12,826 bases of DNA from CAYIEH01 sp964362385 (GCA_964362385.1 CAYIEH010000017.1:1-12826), one strand, 5' to 3'. Numbered from the stretch's first letter, positions 5,732 through 12,759 are shown. The notes: generated by a model from the letters alone, not told the origin. Made by a program: numbers and translations.

Positions 5732-6997
5732 ATGTTTGAGTTCAAAATTTTAAAAAAATCAAAAATCAGCAATGCCAGAATCGGAATTCTTAAAACTCCG
5801 CACGGAGAAATAGAAACGCCGGCCTTTGTGCCGGTAGCCACTCAGGCGGTTGTAAGAACTCTTACAAGCGAGGAAGTAAAAGAAGCCAAATCGCAGATTT
5901 TAATCGCCAACACGTTCCATCTTCATTTAAAACCCGGAGAAAAAGTTATCGCAAAATCAGGCGGGCTTCATAAATTTATGAATTGGCCAGGACCTTTAAT
6001 GACTGATTCCGCGGGGTATCAGGTTTTCAGTCTGGGATTCGGCAGAGATTACGGAACCGGAAAGATATTGCATGCGAATAGCGCGCCTTCGTCCGCCAGC
6101 TGGCGAACTTCGGGCAATGCGAACGCGTCCATGCGAATAAGACAAGGGCGCCAGCCAAAAAATATAAAAATCACGGACGAAGGAGTTTATTTCAGATCGC
6201 CGATTACCGGAGATGAAATTTTTATAGGGCCAAAAGAGTCAATGAAAATTCAGGCAAAGCTCGGAGCCGACATTATATTTGTTTTTGACGAATGCACTTC
6301 GCCGATGGCGGATTATGAATACACAAAAAAATCTTTATTGAAAACCCATAATTGGGCGAAAGTTTGCTTAAAAGAAAGAAATAAAAAACAGGCACTTTTT
6401 GGAATCGTTCAAGGAGGAAAGTTTAAGGATTTAAGAATTGAAAGCGCGAAATTTATGGCTGGACTGCCTTTTGACGGATTCGGCATAGGAGGAGAATTCG
6501 GCGACAGCAAAAAAGAAATGACGAATATGATTGATTGGGTTATTAAAGAATTGCCGGAAAGAAAACCGAGGCATCTTTTGGGCATCGGCCATCCGGAAGA
6601 TATTCCTAATATCATAAAAAGCGGCGTTGATTTGTTTGACTGCATCGCGCCCACTCATTATGCCAGGCATGGGTACGCTTTCACGTCCGCCGGCAAGCTG
6701 GATATGAATAAGTCAAAATTTTTAAATCCTTTGTCCGGAAACAAAAATCCTCTTGACCCCGTTAGAAATAGCCCGCCCTCAAGGCCCTTCGGGCGCGCAA
6801 GCGCGGGCGCGATTTCTAACGGGGTGGATAAAAAATGCCGTTGTTTTGTCTGCCAAAATTATTCAAGAAGCTACATAACGCATCTTTTGAAAGCCAAAGA
6901 AATCACTGCTTTAAAACTTTTAACATTCCACAATCTTTATTTTTTCAATTCTTTTGTGGGGAAAATAAGGGAGAAAATCAAAAACGGGAAAATTTAA
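5732..6997 (+). CDS. tgt: tRNA-guanine transglycosylase (queuosine biosynthesis)
   Basis: Exchanges guanine 34 of GUN-anticodon tRNAs for the queuosine precursor preQ1 (in bacteria). Catalytic parts are visible: Asp92 in MTDSAGYQVF, the nucleophile Asp303 in LFDCIAPTHYARHG, and the zinc site Cys369, Cys371, Cys374 and His400 (CRCFVC, then LTFHN). Length is 421 residues against about 375 usual. The excess is two in-frame insertions. One is HANSAPSSASWRT and following, at about 114-143 (DNA 6071-6160). The other is PVRNSPPSRP to AISNGV, at about 343-365 (DNA 6757-6824), directly before the zinc ligands. The motif usually written DSGG is DSAG here. The start has AAAGAG abutting the ATG, a poor ribosome-binding site. 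It follows rplU but is separated by a terminator, so it probably has its own promoter. Confidence 0.95.
   Translation: MFEFKILKKSKISNARIGILKTPHGEIETPAFVPVATQAVVRTLTSEEVKEAKSQILIANTFHLHLKPGEKVIAKSGGLHKFMNWPGPLMTDSAGYQVFSLGFGRDYGTGKILHANSAPSSASWRTSGNANASMRIRQGRQPKNIKITDEGVYFRSPITGDEIFIGPKESMKIQAKLGADIIFVFDECTSPMADYEYTKKSLLKTHNWAKVCLKERNKKQALFGIVQGGKFKDLRIESAKFMAGLPFDGFGIGGEFGDSKKEMTNMIDWVIKELPERKPRHLLGIGHPEDIPNIIKSGVDLFDCIAPTHYARHGYAFTSAGKLDMNKSKFLNPLSGNKNPLDPVRNSPPSRPFGRASAGAISNGVDKKCRCFVCQNYSRSYITHLLKAKEITALKLLTFHNLYFFNSFVGKIREKIKNGKI
6071..6139. repeat. In-frame palindromic insertion 1 in tgt
   Basis: A perfect palindrome CGCCAGCTGGCG (6094-6105) sits in a GC-rich block bracketed by a 10-bp direct repeat CATGCGAATA at 6071-6080 and 6130-6139. 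The copies are 59 bp apart and read in different frames. The block encodes extra residues between FGRDYGTGKI and NIKITDEGVYF, which would otherwise be nearly contiguous. 6092-6107 matches copB 1441-1456 in 15 of 16 bases. Confidence 0.7.
6757..6824. repeat. In-frame palindromic insertion 2 in tgt, same family as in copB
   Basis: Perfect 13-bp arms CCCCGTTAGAAAT (6757-6769) and ATTTCTAACGGGG (6812-6824). Inside are GCCCGC (6771-6776) with GCGGGC (6803-6808) and a GCCC-TTC-GGGC hairpin. It is translated in frame between NPLD and DKKCRCFVC, just before the zinc site. The outer arm is the same sequence as the copB element at 2034-2065, and the AGAAAT segment is read in the same frame in both proteins (RN). 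Confidence 0.85.
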
Positions 6998-7031
6998 TCA
7001 TTTTTTGATATAATAATGTTGATTAAATTTT
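6989..7031 (+). promoter_or_regulatory. SOD promoter -10 framed by a 12-bp inverted repeat
   Basis: A perfect -10 TATAAT is at 7009-7014, 29 bp before the SOD ATG. It lies between perfect inverted 12-mers AAAATTTAATCA (6989-7000) and TGATTAAATTTT (7020-7031). No good -35 is seen. The inverted repeat begins in the last codons of tgt. It could be a repressor operator or, as RNA, a weak AT-rich hairpin. Confidence 0.55.
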
Positions 7032-7043
7032 AAAATATCTATT

Positions 7044-7658
7044 ATGATTCACGAATTGCCAAAATTGCCATATTCATACGAATCGCTTGAGCCGCACATT
7101 GATGCCAAAACAATGGAAATTCATCATACTAAGCATCATCAGGCGTATGTGGATAAATTAAACGGCGCTTTGAAAGATTATCCGGACTTACAGCTCAAGA
7201 CTTTGGAAGAATTGATTAAATTTCTTGATTCGGCGCCGTCTAAAATTAGGAAAGCAATCAGAAACAACGCCGGCGGCCATTTCAGCCATTCTTTATTCTG
7301 GAAAATAATGGGACCGAAAAAAGGAGGCCAGCCGCAGGGCAGAATAGCAGGCGTCATCCGCGACAAATTCGGCAGTTTTGAAAAATTCAAAAATCAATTT
7401 TCTAAAAAAGCTTTAAATCTTTTCGGTAGCGGTTGGGTCTGGCTGGTTTTGGATAAAAACAACAAATTAAAAATAATATCTAGCTCCGGTCATAATAATC
7501 CTTTAATGAAAAACTTAGCCGCTCTTTTGGTGATTGATGTTTGGGAACACGCTTATTATTTAAAGTACCAAAACCGGCGGGCTGAATATATTGACGCTTG
7601 GTGGAATGTTGTGAATTGGGATGAGGTGGAGAGCAATTATCAAAAAGCGATTTTATAA
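7044..7658 (+). CDS. Fe/Mn-family superoxide dismutase
   Basis: Converts superoxide to oxygen and hydrogen peroxide in the cytoplasm; no signal peptide is present. 204 residues, full length. Metal ligands are visible: His27 in MEIHHTKHH, His82 in GGHFSHSLFW, and Asp165 and His169 in DVWEHAYYLKYQ. The GSGWVWLV motif is present. The second-shell residue that hydrogen-bonds the metal-bound water, usually Gln in bacterial Fe or Mn enzymes, appears to be His150 (SSSGHNNPLM). His is known at this position in some archaeal and cambialistic enzymes, so metal preference cannot be read simply. A loop at 50-72 (KTLEELIKFLDSAPSKIRKA) is normal for the family. The gene has its own TATAAT promoter element and no Shine-Dalgarno site. 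The gene symbol is left blank because Fe and Mn types cannot be told apart. Confidence 0.95.
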   Translation: MIHELPKLPYSYESLEPHIDAKTMEIHHTKHHQAYVDKLNGALKDYPDLQLKTLEELIKFLDSAPSKIRKAIRNNAGGHFSHSLFWKIMGPKKGGQPQGRIAGVIRDKFGSFEKFKNQFSKKALNLFGSGWVWLVLDKNNKLKIISSSGHNNPLMKNLAALLVIDVWEHAYYLKYQNRRAEYIDAWWNVVNWDEVESNYQKAIL

Positions 7659-7711
7659 AGCTTCTCTAGTTCACAAAATTTTCTACCGCAAAAATTGCAA
7701 TACTTTTGTAA

Positions 7712-7741
7712 TTGACAAAATAGCATTTAATATGCTATTTT
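7712..7741 (+). promoter_or_regulatory. Promoter with overlapping palindromic operator for the TrpF-like gene
   Basis: A perfect -35 TTGACA is at 7712-7717 with a weaker -10 (TATTTT, 7736-7741, 18-bp spacer). A perfect 10-bp inverted repeat, AAAATAGCAT (7717-7726) and ATGCTATTTT (7732-7741), spaced by 5 bp, covers the spacer and the -10. This is the usual layout of a repressor operator for a dimeric regulator. Confidence 0.6.
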
Positions 7742-7776
7742 ATTTTCAGCATCACGAATGCAAAATAAATAAGACT

Positions 7777-7781
7777 GGAGG
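7777..7781 (+). promoter_or_regulatory. Canonical Shine-Dalgarno site GGAGG
   Basis: GGAGG lies six bases before the ATG at 7788 and fixes that start. It is the only strong Shine-Dalgarno site before a gene in this window. Confidence 0.85.
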
Positions 7782-7787
7782 AAAATA

Positions 7788-8630
7788 ATGAAAAAACCGT
7801 ATATCGGCATAACTGGATTTATGAGCAGTAAAGAAGTAGAACTGGTTTTATCGGCTTATAAAAAAGCGCGTCCTATCATTAAAAGCAGTTTTGGAACAAT
7901 TGTGTACATAGGTGATTATGACCGTTATCTGATGGTTGGAGTTCTCGCGAATTTGGCAACTCTTTACGGTCAAAAAGGCCTACAGCCCAATCGCTATCCA
8001 GAGATTGGGGATATAAAAAATATTTTTTCGCACCACAACAATGATGTTATCAACTTGATACATTACAGCACGACCGAAGAAAAAACGTTATTTGTTCAAA
8101 TGATGGCGCTGACCGAGCTTGTGGGGGGTTCTCTTGATGGGTTTCAGCTCAACATCCCGTGGCCCAATCCCAACGAGTTGAGGGCTTATAATGCGCGTTA
8201 TCCGCACAAAATAATAGTTTTGCAAATTGGTCGCAAAGCGCTTGCCCTGGCTACTGGAACGCTTGGACTTCATACCTGCCTTTCCGCTTATAAGGGCCTT
8301 ATAGACTATGTTTTATTTGACCCAAGCGGAGGCAAGGGCGAACCTTTTAACGCGACAGCAATACTTCAATGCCTTAAGATCGCAAGGGATACTCTGGGTG
8401 AGAGTGTAGGTCTTAGCGTAGCAGGAGGTTTGTCATCAAAAACTCTGCATATTTTAGAACCCATCATCAAGGAATTTCCTGATATCAGCATTGACGCGGA
8501 ATCTAAGCTCCGCAATGAGATTGACAATCTGGTTATAGCCGAAACAGAGTCCTATATTAAAACAGCATTTGAGGTACTTCAAGGAATGTGGAGAAAAGGG
8601 GAAATGAAGAGTTTTAAGAACTGTTATTAG
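7788..8630 (+). CDS. TrpF-like TIM-barrel protein of unknown function
   Basis: 280 residues with features of the phosphoribosylanthranilate isomerase (TrpF) branch of TIM barrels. It begins KKPYIGITGF, comparable to the KICGIT start of TrpF. It has DYVLFDPSGGKGEPF (Asp178, like the catalytic Asp and GGTGKTF of TrpF), a phosphate-binding-like SVAGGLSS (212-215) and SIDAESKLR (Asp236, like IDVSSGVE). The catalytic Cys of TrpF would fall at Ile6, so the same isomerisation is unlikely. It is also longer than TrpF (about 200-230), with extra residues in the first half. No trp genes are nearby. It has its own TTGACA promoter with an operator-like palindrome, a strong GGAGG, and ends at a good terminator, so it is a single regulated transcription unit. 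The expression signals differ from its neighbours and may point to recent acquisition. The fold call is moderate; the function is unknown. Confidence 0.72.
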   Translation: MKKPYIGITGFMSSKEVELVLSAYKKARPIIKSSFGTIVYIGDYDRYLMVGVLANLATLYGQKGLQPNRYPEIGDIKNIFSHHNNDVINLIHYSTTEEKTLFVQMMALTELVGGSLDGFQLNIPWPNPNELRAYNARYPHKIIVLQIGRKALALATGTLGLHTCLSAYKGLIDYVLFDPSGGKGEPFNATAILQCLKIARDTLGESVGLSVAGGLSSKTLHILEPIIKEFPDISIDAESKLRNEIDNLVIAETESYIKTAFEVLQGMWRKGEMKSFKNCY

Positions 8631-8638
8631 TGGGTAGT

Positions 8639-8672
8639 GGGGCAGTCCGATTTTCCGGATTGCCCCTTTTTT
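8639..8672 (+). terminator. Terminator between the TrpF-like gene and recR
   Basis: GGGGCAGTCCG (8639-8649) pairs with CGGATTGCCCC (8656-8666), including one G-U pair, around a 6-base loop and followed by six T. It lies 9 bp after the + strand stop and 6 bp from the end of convergent recR. It clearly serves the + strand. Confidence 0.88.
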
Positions 8673-8677
8673 ATAAA

Positions 8678-9277
8678 TCAATTTCTTCTTTCCAGCGCCT
8701 GACCCAGTGTTTCTTCGTCCGCAAACTCAATTTCTCCGCCAGTCGGGATGCCACGGCCAAGGCGGGTGAATTTTTCAGCATAATTTTCAAGTTCTTTTTT
8801 AATTATCATTGCGTTTAAGTCTCCGTAAGTTGTCGGGTTTGTGGCAATAATTATTTCCTCGGCGTTGCCGCTAAGCTGATTTTTAATGAAACTTTTTAAG
8901 TGATTAAGTCGAAGCTTTTGGACGCTTTCCAGAACTCCGCTTTTGACAAGTTCTCCCAAAACCAGATAGCGGCCATGAAATTTTTTAGTTCGCTCAACCG
9001 AAATCAGATCGGTTTCTTTTTCAACAATCATTATTATATTTTTCTTTCTGTTTTTGTCGCGGCAGATATTGCACAAATTGTCTTTATTGGAATGGATGAA
9101 AAAACAATCAGAACAGATTTTGACAATTTTTAAATCCGCGATTGCCTTTGAAGTTTCCTCCAGTTTATTTTTCCCTCCCGAAATCATATAAAAAGCCAGC
9201 CGCGTTGCCTGTCGCGGCCCGATGGAAGGAAGTTTTGAAAAAATGTCTATGAATTTTTTAATCGGTTCCGGCAACAT
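8678..9277 (-). CDS. recR: Recombination mediator protein RecR
   Basis: Works with RecO (and RecF) to load RecA at single-strand gaps. 199 residues, normal length. It has an N-terminal helix-hairpin-helix (FSKLPSIGPRQATRLAFYM, 13-31) and a four-cysteine zinc finger (Cys55, Cys58, Cys69, Cys72). A Toprim domain from about 80 carries EKETDLISVE and GRYLVLG. The C-terminal signature reads LGRGIPTGGEIEFADEETLG. The Toprim loop usually written LGGxLSPLDG is altered here (LGELVKSGVL). It is the last gene of the leftward unit cysS-dnaB-recR, starting 37 bp after the dnaB stop, with no Shine-Dalgarno site. Confidence 0.96.
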   Translation of the reverse strand: MLPEPIKKFIDIFSKLPSIGPRQATRLAFYMISGGKNKLEETSKAIADLKIVKICSDCFFIHSNKDNLCNICRDKNRKKNIIMIVEKETDLISVERTKKFHGRYLVLGELVKSGVLESVQKLRLNHLKSFIKNQLSGNAEEIIIATNPTTYGDLNAMIIKKELENYAEKFTRLGRGIPTGGEIEFADEETLGQALERRN

Positions 9278-9314
9278 GCGAATTTTTCTTATTGCTTAGA
9301 AAGCGGGGCGTCGT

Positions 9315-10673
9315 TTAAAAAGATTGATATTCACTTGAATGAATTTTATCAAGTTGTTTAAAGGACACTTTTTCCGGGTCAAATTTCAACTGCACAGTGC
9401 CAAGAGGGCCGTTTCTGTGTTTTGAGATGATAATTTCCGCGGTGTTTTGTTCTTCCAGAGTCGGATTTAATTTGTCCCGGTCTTTGCGGTAGATGAAAAG
9501 AACCACATCGGCGTCTTGTTCCCAGCTTCCGGTTTCTCTCAAATCGGAAAGGCGGGGGATTTTAATTTCTCTTTGGTCAACGGCGCGGCTTAATTGGGAA
9601 ATTGCCAAAACCGGAGTGTTTAATTCCCTCGCCAGCGACTTTAAGCCGTGACTGATTTCAGTGAATTGCTGGACGATATTTTCGGAGTGCCGCATCGGCG
9701 TGATAAGCTGGACATAATCAATAATAATCAGGCTCAACGAGTGTTCCATCTGGAGTCTTCGCGCCATTGAACGGATTTGCAGGACGTTCGGCGAAGGAGT
9801 GTCATCAATAAAAATCGGCATTTTTGAAAGGCGGTCCAAAGATTCCTGAATCATCTGGAACTCTATTTCGTCGTTTAATCTTCCGGTTCGCAGTCTCCAT
9901 AAAGCCACCTGGGCTTCCGCGGCGATAAAGCGGTCGATGATTTGTTCTTTGGACATTTCCAGAGAAAAAACGCCGACTGAATTTCCTTGCCTGGACGCGT
10001 TCCTGGCGATATCAAGAATAAGGGCGGTTTTACCCATAGAAGGCCTGGCGCCCAAAATTATCAAATCCGATTTTTGGAGTCCGGAAAGATAATGGTCTAA
10101 TTCGTCAAAACCGGTGGGCACGCCGCGCAATTCGTTTTTGCCCTGATGAATTTTTTCAATTCTTTCATACGCTTCCTTCAGATGTTCTTTGATCTGGGAA
10201 AATGACAGAGTTTTTGATTTTTGATCTATGGAAAAAATTCTTTGTTCTATTTTATCAAGAAGAATTTCGGTGCTTTCGGGACTGTTGAAAATTTCTTCGC
10301 TGATTTCCGCGGAAGTTTCCAGAAGGTCTCTTAAAACTTTTTTCTGCCGCACGATATTGGCGTAATGCGCGATATGGGCGGAAGAGGGAACTGAATTTAT
10401 CAAATCCGAAAGGTAAGAAGAACCTCCGATTTCAGCAAGTTGGTTTTTGTCCTTTAGTTTTGTTGTAACCGTCAGAATGTCTATCGGCTCTATTTTTTGG
10501 AAAAGATCAAGAATCGCTTCGTAAATTTTTTGATTAGCCGGCTGGTAAAAATCTTCCGGAGTTATTAAATCCGCCACTTTTATCACGGCGTTTTTATCAA
10601 GCATCATGGCGCCCAAAACAGATTTCTCCGCTTCAATATCTTGGGGCGTGAGTTTTAATTTAGGTTTAGTCAT
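9315..10673 (-). CDS. dnaB: Replicative DNA helicase DnaB
   Basis: A hexameric 5'-3' helicase at the replication fork. 452 residues, the usual length. The N-terminal DnaB domain (about 8-110, PQDIEAEKSVLGAMMLD) leads by a linker to the RecA-like ATPase domain. Walker A is GARPSMGKT (208-216, Lys215). This is followed by the typical VGVFSLEMSKEQ, a Walker-B-like LSLIIIDYVQLI, LAISQLSRAVDQRE, LSDLRETGSWEQDADVV and the C-terminal RNGPLGTVQLKF. No intein or insertion is seen. Its ATG follows the cysS stop by 6 bp, so the two are co-transcribed and probably translationally coupled. It has no Shine-Dalgarno site. Confidence 0.97.
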   Translation of the reverse strand: MTKPKLKLTPQDIEAEKSVLGAMMLDKNAVIKVADLITPEDFYQPANQKIYEAILDLFQKIEPIDILTVTTKLKDKNQLAEIGGSSYLSDLINSVPSSAHIAHYANIVRQKKVLRDLLETSAEISEEIFNSPESTEILLDKIEQRIFSIDQKSKTLSFSQIKEHLKEAYERIEKIHQGKNELRGVPTGFDELDHYLSGLQKSDLIILGARPSMGKTALILDIARNASRQGNSVGVFSLEMSKEQIIDRFIAAEAQVALWRLRTGRLNDEIEFQMIQESLDRLSKMPIFIDDTPSPNVLQIRSMARRLQMEHSLSLIIIDYVQLITPMRHSENIVQQFTEISHGLKSLARELNTPVLAISQLSRAVDQREIKIPRLSDLRETGSWEQDADVVLFIYRKDRDKLNPTLEEQNTAEIIISKHRNGPLGTVQLKFDPEKVSFKQLDKIHSSEYQSF

Positions 10674-10679
10674 AGAAGG

Positions 10680-12059
10680 TCAGGATTTTCGGACAAACGG
10701 CCCGAAAGGAGTATCCTCTATTTTGTATCCTAACACTTCTATTTGATTGCGCAATTGATCGGACTGGATAAAGTGTTTATTAATCCTGAATTTCTCCCTG
10801 TTTTTCGCCAGCTGCCCAATTTTTGAAGGTATTTTTACTGGTTTTAGCTCAATTTCAAAGACGTTAAGCTGTTTTTTGATGAATTGAGCTATGATGGCGG
10901 CGTTTTTTGGCGAAAGATTCCAGATATCTTTTTGCGTTGAAGAAATCAGGTTAAAAATAATCGCCAGCGCCTTAGGCGTGTTGAAATCATCTTCAAGGGT
11001 CTTGTTAAATTCTTTTTCGTATTTTTTCAGACTCGCTTTTGTTTTTGATTTTTCATTTCCTTTATTTTTAACGAACTCCAATTTTTCCAGAAATTCAGAA
11101 ATTGTCTTTAAAGATTCTTCGGTTTGCAGAGCCAAATCGTCCGTGTAATTGAAAGGAGAACGATAATGGTTGGACAAAATCATCAGCCGCAAAATTTTCC
11201 GCGGATATTTTTTTAGGAAATCTCTGATGGTTATGAAATTACCCGAGCTTTTGGACATTTTTTCTCCATTAACCAGCAGAAAGCCGGTGTGCATCCAGAT
11301 TTTTACAAGAGGTTTTTTACCCGAGGCGGCTTCTTGCTGGGCGATTTCCGCTTCATGATGCGGAAATTTCAAGTCTATTCCGCCGCCGTGAATATCGTAT
11401 TGCGGTCCGAAATATTTTTCAGTTATCGCGGTGTCTTCAATGTGCCAGCCCGGCCTGCCCTTGCCCAAAGAAGTATTCCAGAACGGTTCGCCGTCTTTGT
11501 AAAATTTCCACAGACAAAAATCCGCTTTATTTTTTTTGCCGATACCCTCGTCAATTCTTGAAATTGCGTCTTCGGCCTGCCCGCTGGTTCTTTTTGAAAG
11601 CTTTCCGTAATCGGAAAATGTTGAAACATTAAAATAATAACCGTCATTTTCTATTTTATAAGCGTGGCCTTTTTTAATGAGCCGTTTTATCTGACTGACG
11701 ATTTGCGGAATAAATTTTCCGGCTTCGGCGTATTTATTGACAGAAGTTATTTTTAAACTTTTTAAATCTTTAAAATATTCTTTTTTAAATTTTTCCGCCA
11801 AGCTGAAGGGATTGGTTTTATTTTCTTTCGCCCTATTTATTATTTTATCGTCAATATCGGTGATATTTTGAAGATAAAAAACTTTATAACCGGCGGAGCG
11901 GAGATATTTGACAAAAGAGTCAAAAACAATATAAGTTCTTGCGTGGCCGATATGGGAATAATCATAGACCGTCGGCCCGCAGACAAAAAGTTTAATTCCG
12001 CCGCTTTTCGGTTTTTTTAGCCCGATTTTTTTCTGCGACAGAGTGTCAAAAACGTTCAT
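10680..12059 (-). CDS. cysS: Cysteinyl-tRNA synthetase
   Basis: Charges tRNA-Cys with cysteine. A class I synthetase of 459 residues, close to the E. coli length. HIGH is at 36-39 within CGPTVYDYSHIGHARTY, and KMSKS is in GEKMSKSSGNF. Of the four zinc ligands that recognise cysteine in the E. coli enzyme (Cys28, Cys209, His234, Glu238), three are visible: Cys27, His234 and Glu238 (FPHHEAEIAQQ). The fourth is Asp209, in GWHIEDTA instead of the usual GWHIECSA. A carboxylate ligand could still hold zinc, but the change sits in the amino-acid pocket. It is first in the leftward unit with dnaB and recR. The start ATG has no Shine-Dalgarno site. Confidence 0.96.
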   Translation of the reverse strand: MNVFDTLSQKKIGLKKPKSGGIKLFVCGPTVYDYSHIGHARTYIVFDSFVKYLRSAGYKVFYLQNITDIDDKIINRAKENKTNPFSLAEKFKKEYFKDLKSLKITSVNKYAEAGKFIPQIVSQIKRLIKKGHAYKIENDGYYFNVSTFSDYGKLSKRTSGQAEDAISRIDEGIGKKNKADFCLWKFYKDGEPFWNTSLGKGRPGWHIEDTAITEKYFGPQYDIHGGGIDLKFPHHEAEIAQQEAASGKKPLVKIWMHTGFLLVNGEKMSKSSGNFITIRDFLKKYPRKILRLMILSNHYRSPFNYTDDLALQTEESLKTISEFLEKLEFVKNKGNEKSKTKASLKKYEKEFNKTLEDDFNTPKALAIIFNLISSTQKDIWNLSPKNAAIIAQFIKKQLNVFEIELKPVKIPSKIGQLAKNREKFRINKHFIQSDQLRNQIEVLGYKIEDTPFGPFVRKS

Positions 12060-12084
12060 TAGTTGATTTTATTTTAAAAAAAAG

Positions 12085-12093
12085 ATTTTAGCA
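12085..12093 (-). promoter_or_regulatory. Extended -10 promoter element of the cysS unit
   Basis: Read on the minus strand this is TGCTAAAAT, an extended -10 (TGn plus TAAAAT), placing a start near 12078 and a leader of about 19 nt before the cysS ATG. No good -35 at the usual distance. The same TTGCTAAAAT decamer recurs on + at 12801-12810. Confidence 0.4.
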
Positions 12094-12147
12094 AACACCC
12101 GCGTCGGCAGTTGCTTTTTGACCAAAAATGATTTTAAATATATTTTA

Positions 12148-12759
12148 ATGCTGCGAGACATTTATTTTAAAATTCCGCGCAAAATAAGGATTTTTATATT
12201 TTTTTTACTGATAATTTTATTTTCCTATTTTATCGGGAGATTTCTGTTTATAAAAACGAAAAATATCCCGGGAGAATTTTTGACGGCCAGGCAGGAAGCT
12301 TCTGCGGTTGCGCAGAAGATTGTTTCTGCCTCAAGCGATTCAGCCGAAAGAATCAAAGAGATTTCCGTCTTGAGCAATCAGGAAAAATACACCGATGCGC
12401 TTAATTTAATAATTGAAGAACTGGATAAAAATCGCGAAATCCGCAAAGAAGCGATAACGTTATCGTCTTATCTGGAAGCAATGACAAGAGCGACCCCGAA
12501 AATTTATCCGGATTCTTCGGCAAGAACGGCGCTTGAAGCGGTAAGCGTGGAAACCACATTGATAAGCCGATTGATTACTTACAACGATTATCTTAACCAG
12601 CTTTTGGAAGTTTTAAGGGAAAAACTTCTGGGCAAGGGAAATTCTCATGAAAGAGTAATTGAATTGGTTGATAAGATTAATAGCGAAGCAAAATCAATAA
12701 ATGATTTAAATCAGAAGTTTAATGGCTTGATGAACGGGTTTGATAATAGTAAAAATTAA
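12148..12759 (+). CDS. Single-pass membrane protein of unknown function
   Basis: From the ATG at 12148 the product is 203 residues. An in-frame TTG at 12118 would add ten residues but is less likely. The start has no Shine-Dalgarno site. A short basic stretch (FKIPRKIR) precedes one hydrophobic helix (IFIFFLLIILFSYFIGRFLF, about residues 14-33). This gives an N-in, C-out topology with a mostly helical extracytoplasmic domain of about 165 residues. That domain is rich in Glu, Lys and Ser and likely forms a helical bundle or coiled coil (ISVLSNQEKYTDALNLIIEE; VIELVDKINSEAKSINDLNQ). The pattern EKYTDALNLIIEEL is slightly TPR-like, but I cannot assign a family. It is divergent from cysS with an 88-bp gap. 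Confidence 0.7.
   Translation: MLRDIYFKIPRKIRIFIFFLLIILFSYFIGRFLFIKTKNIPGEFLTARQEASAVAQKIVSASSDSAERIKEISVLSNQEKYTDALNLIIEELDKNREIRKEAITLSSYLEAMTRATPKIYPDSSARTALEAVSVETTLISRLITYNDYLNQLLEVLREKLLGKGNSHERVIELVDKINSEAKSINDLNQKFNGLMNGFDNSKN

Noticed and set aside
7659..7711. Terminator after the SOD gene
   Set aside because: Only short A/T-rich complementarity is visible; no GC stem with a T-run.
11289..11561. 90-codon + strand frame inside cysS
   Set aside because: It lies wholly antisense to the conserved catalytic core of cysS; a shadow frame.
12118..12147. TTG start for the membrane protein
   Set aside because: No ribosome-binding site, and the extra ten residues precede a typical short basic N-terminus that begins at the ATG at 12148.
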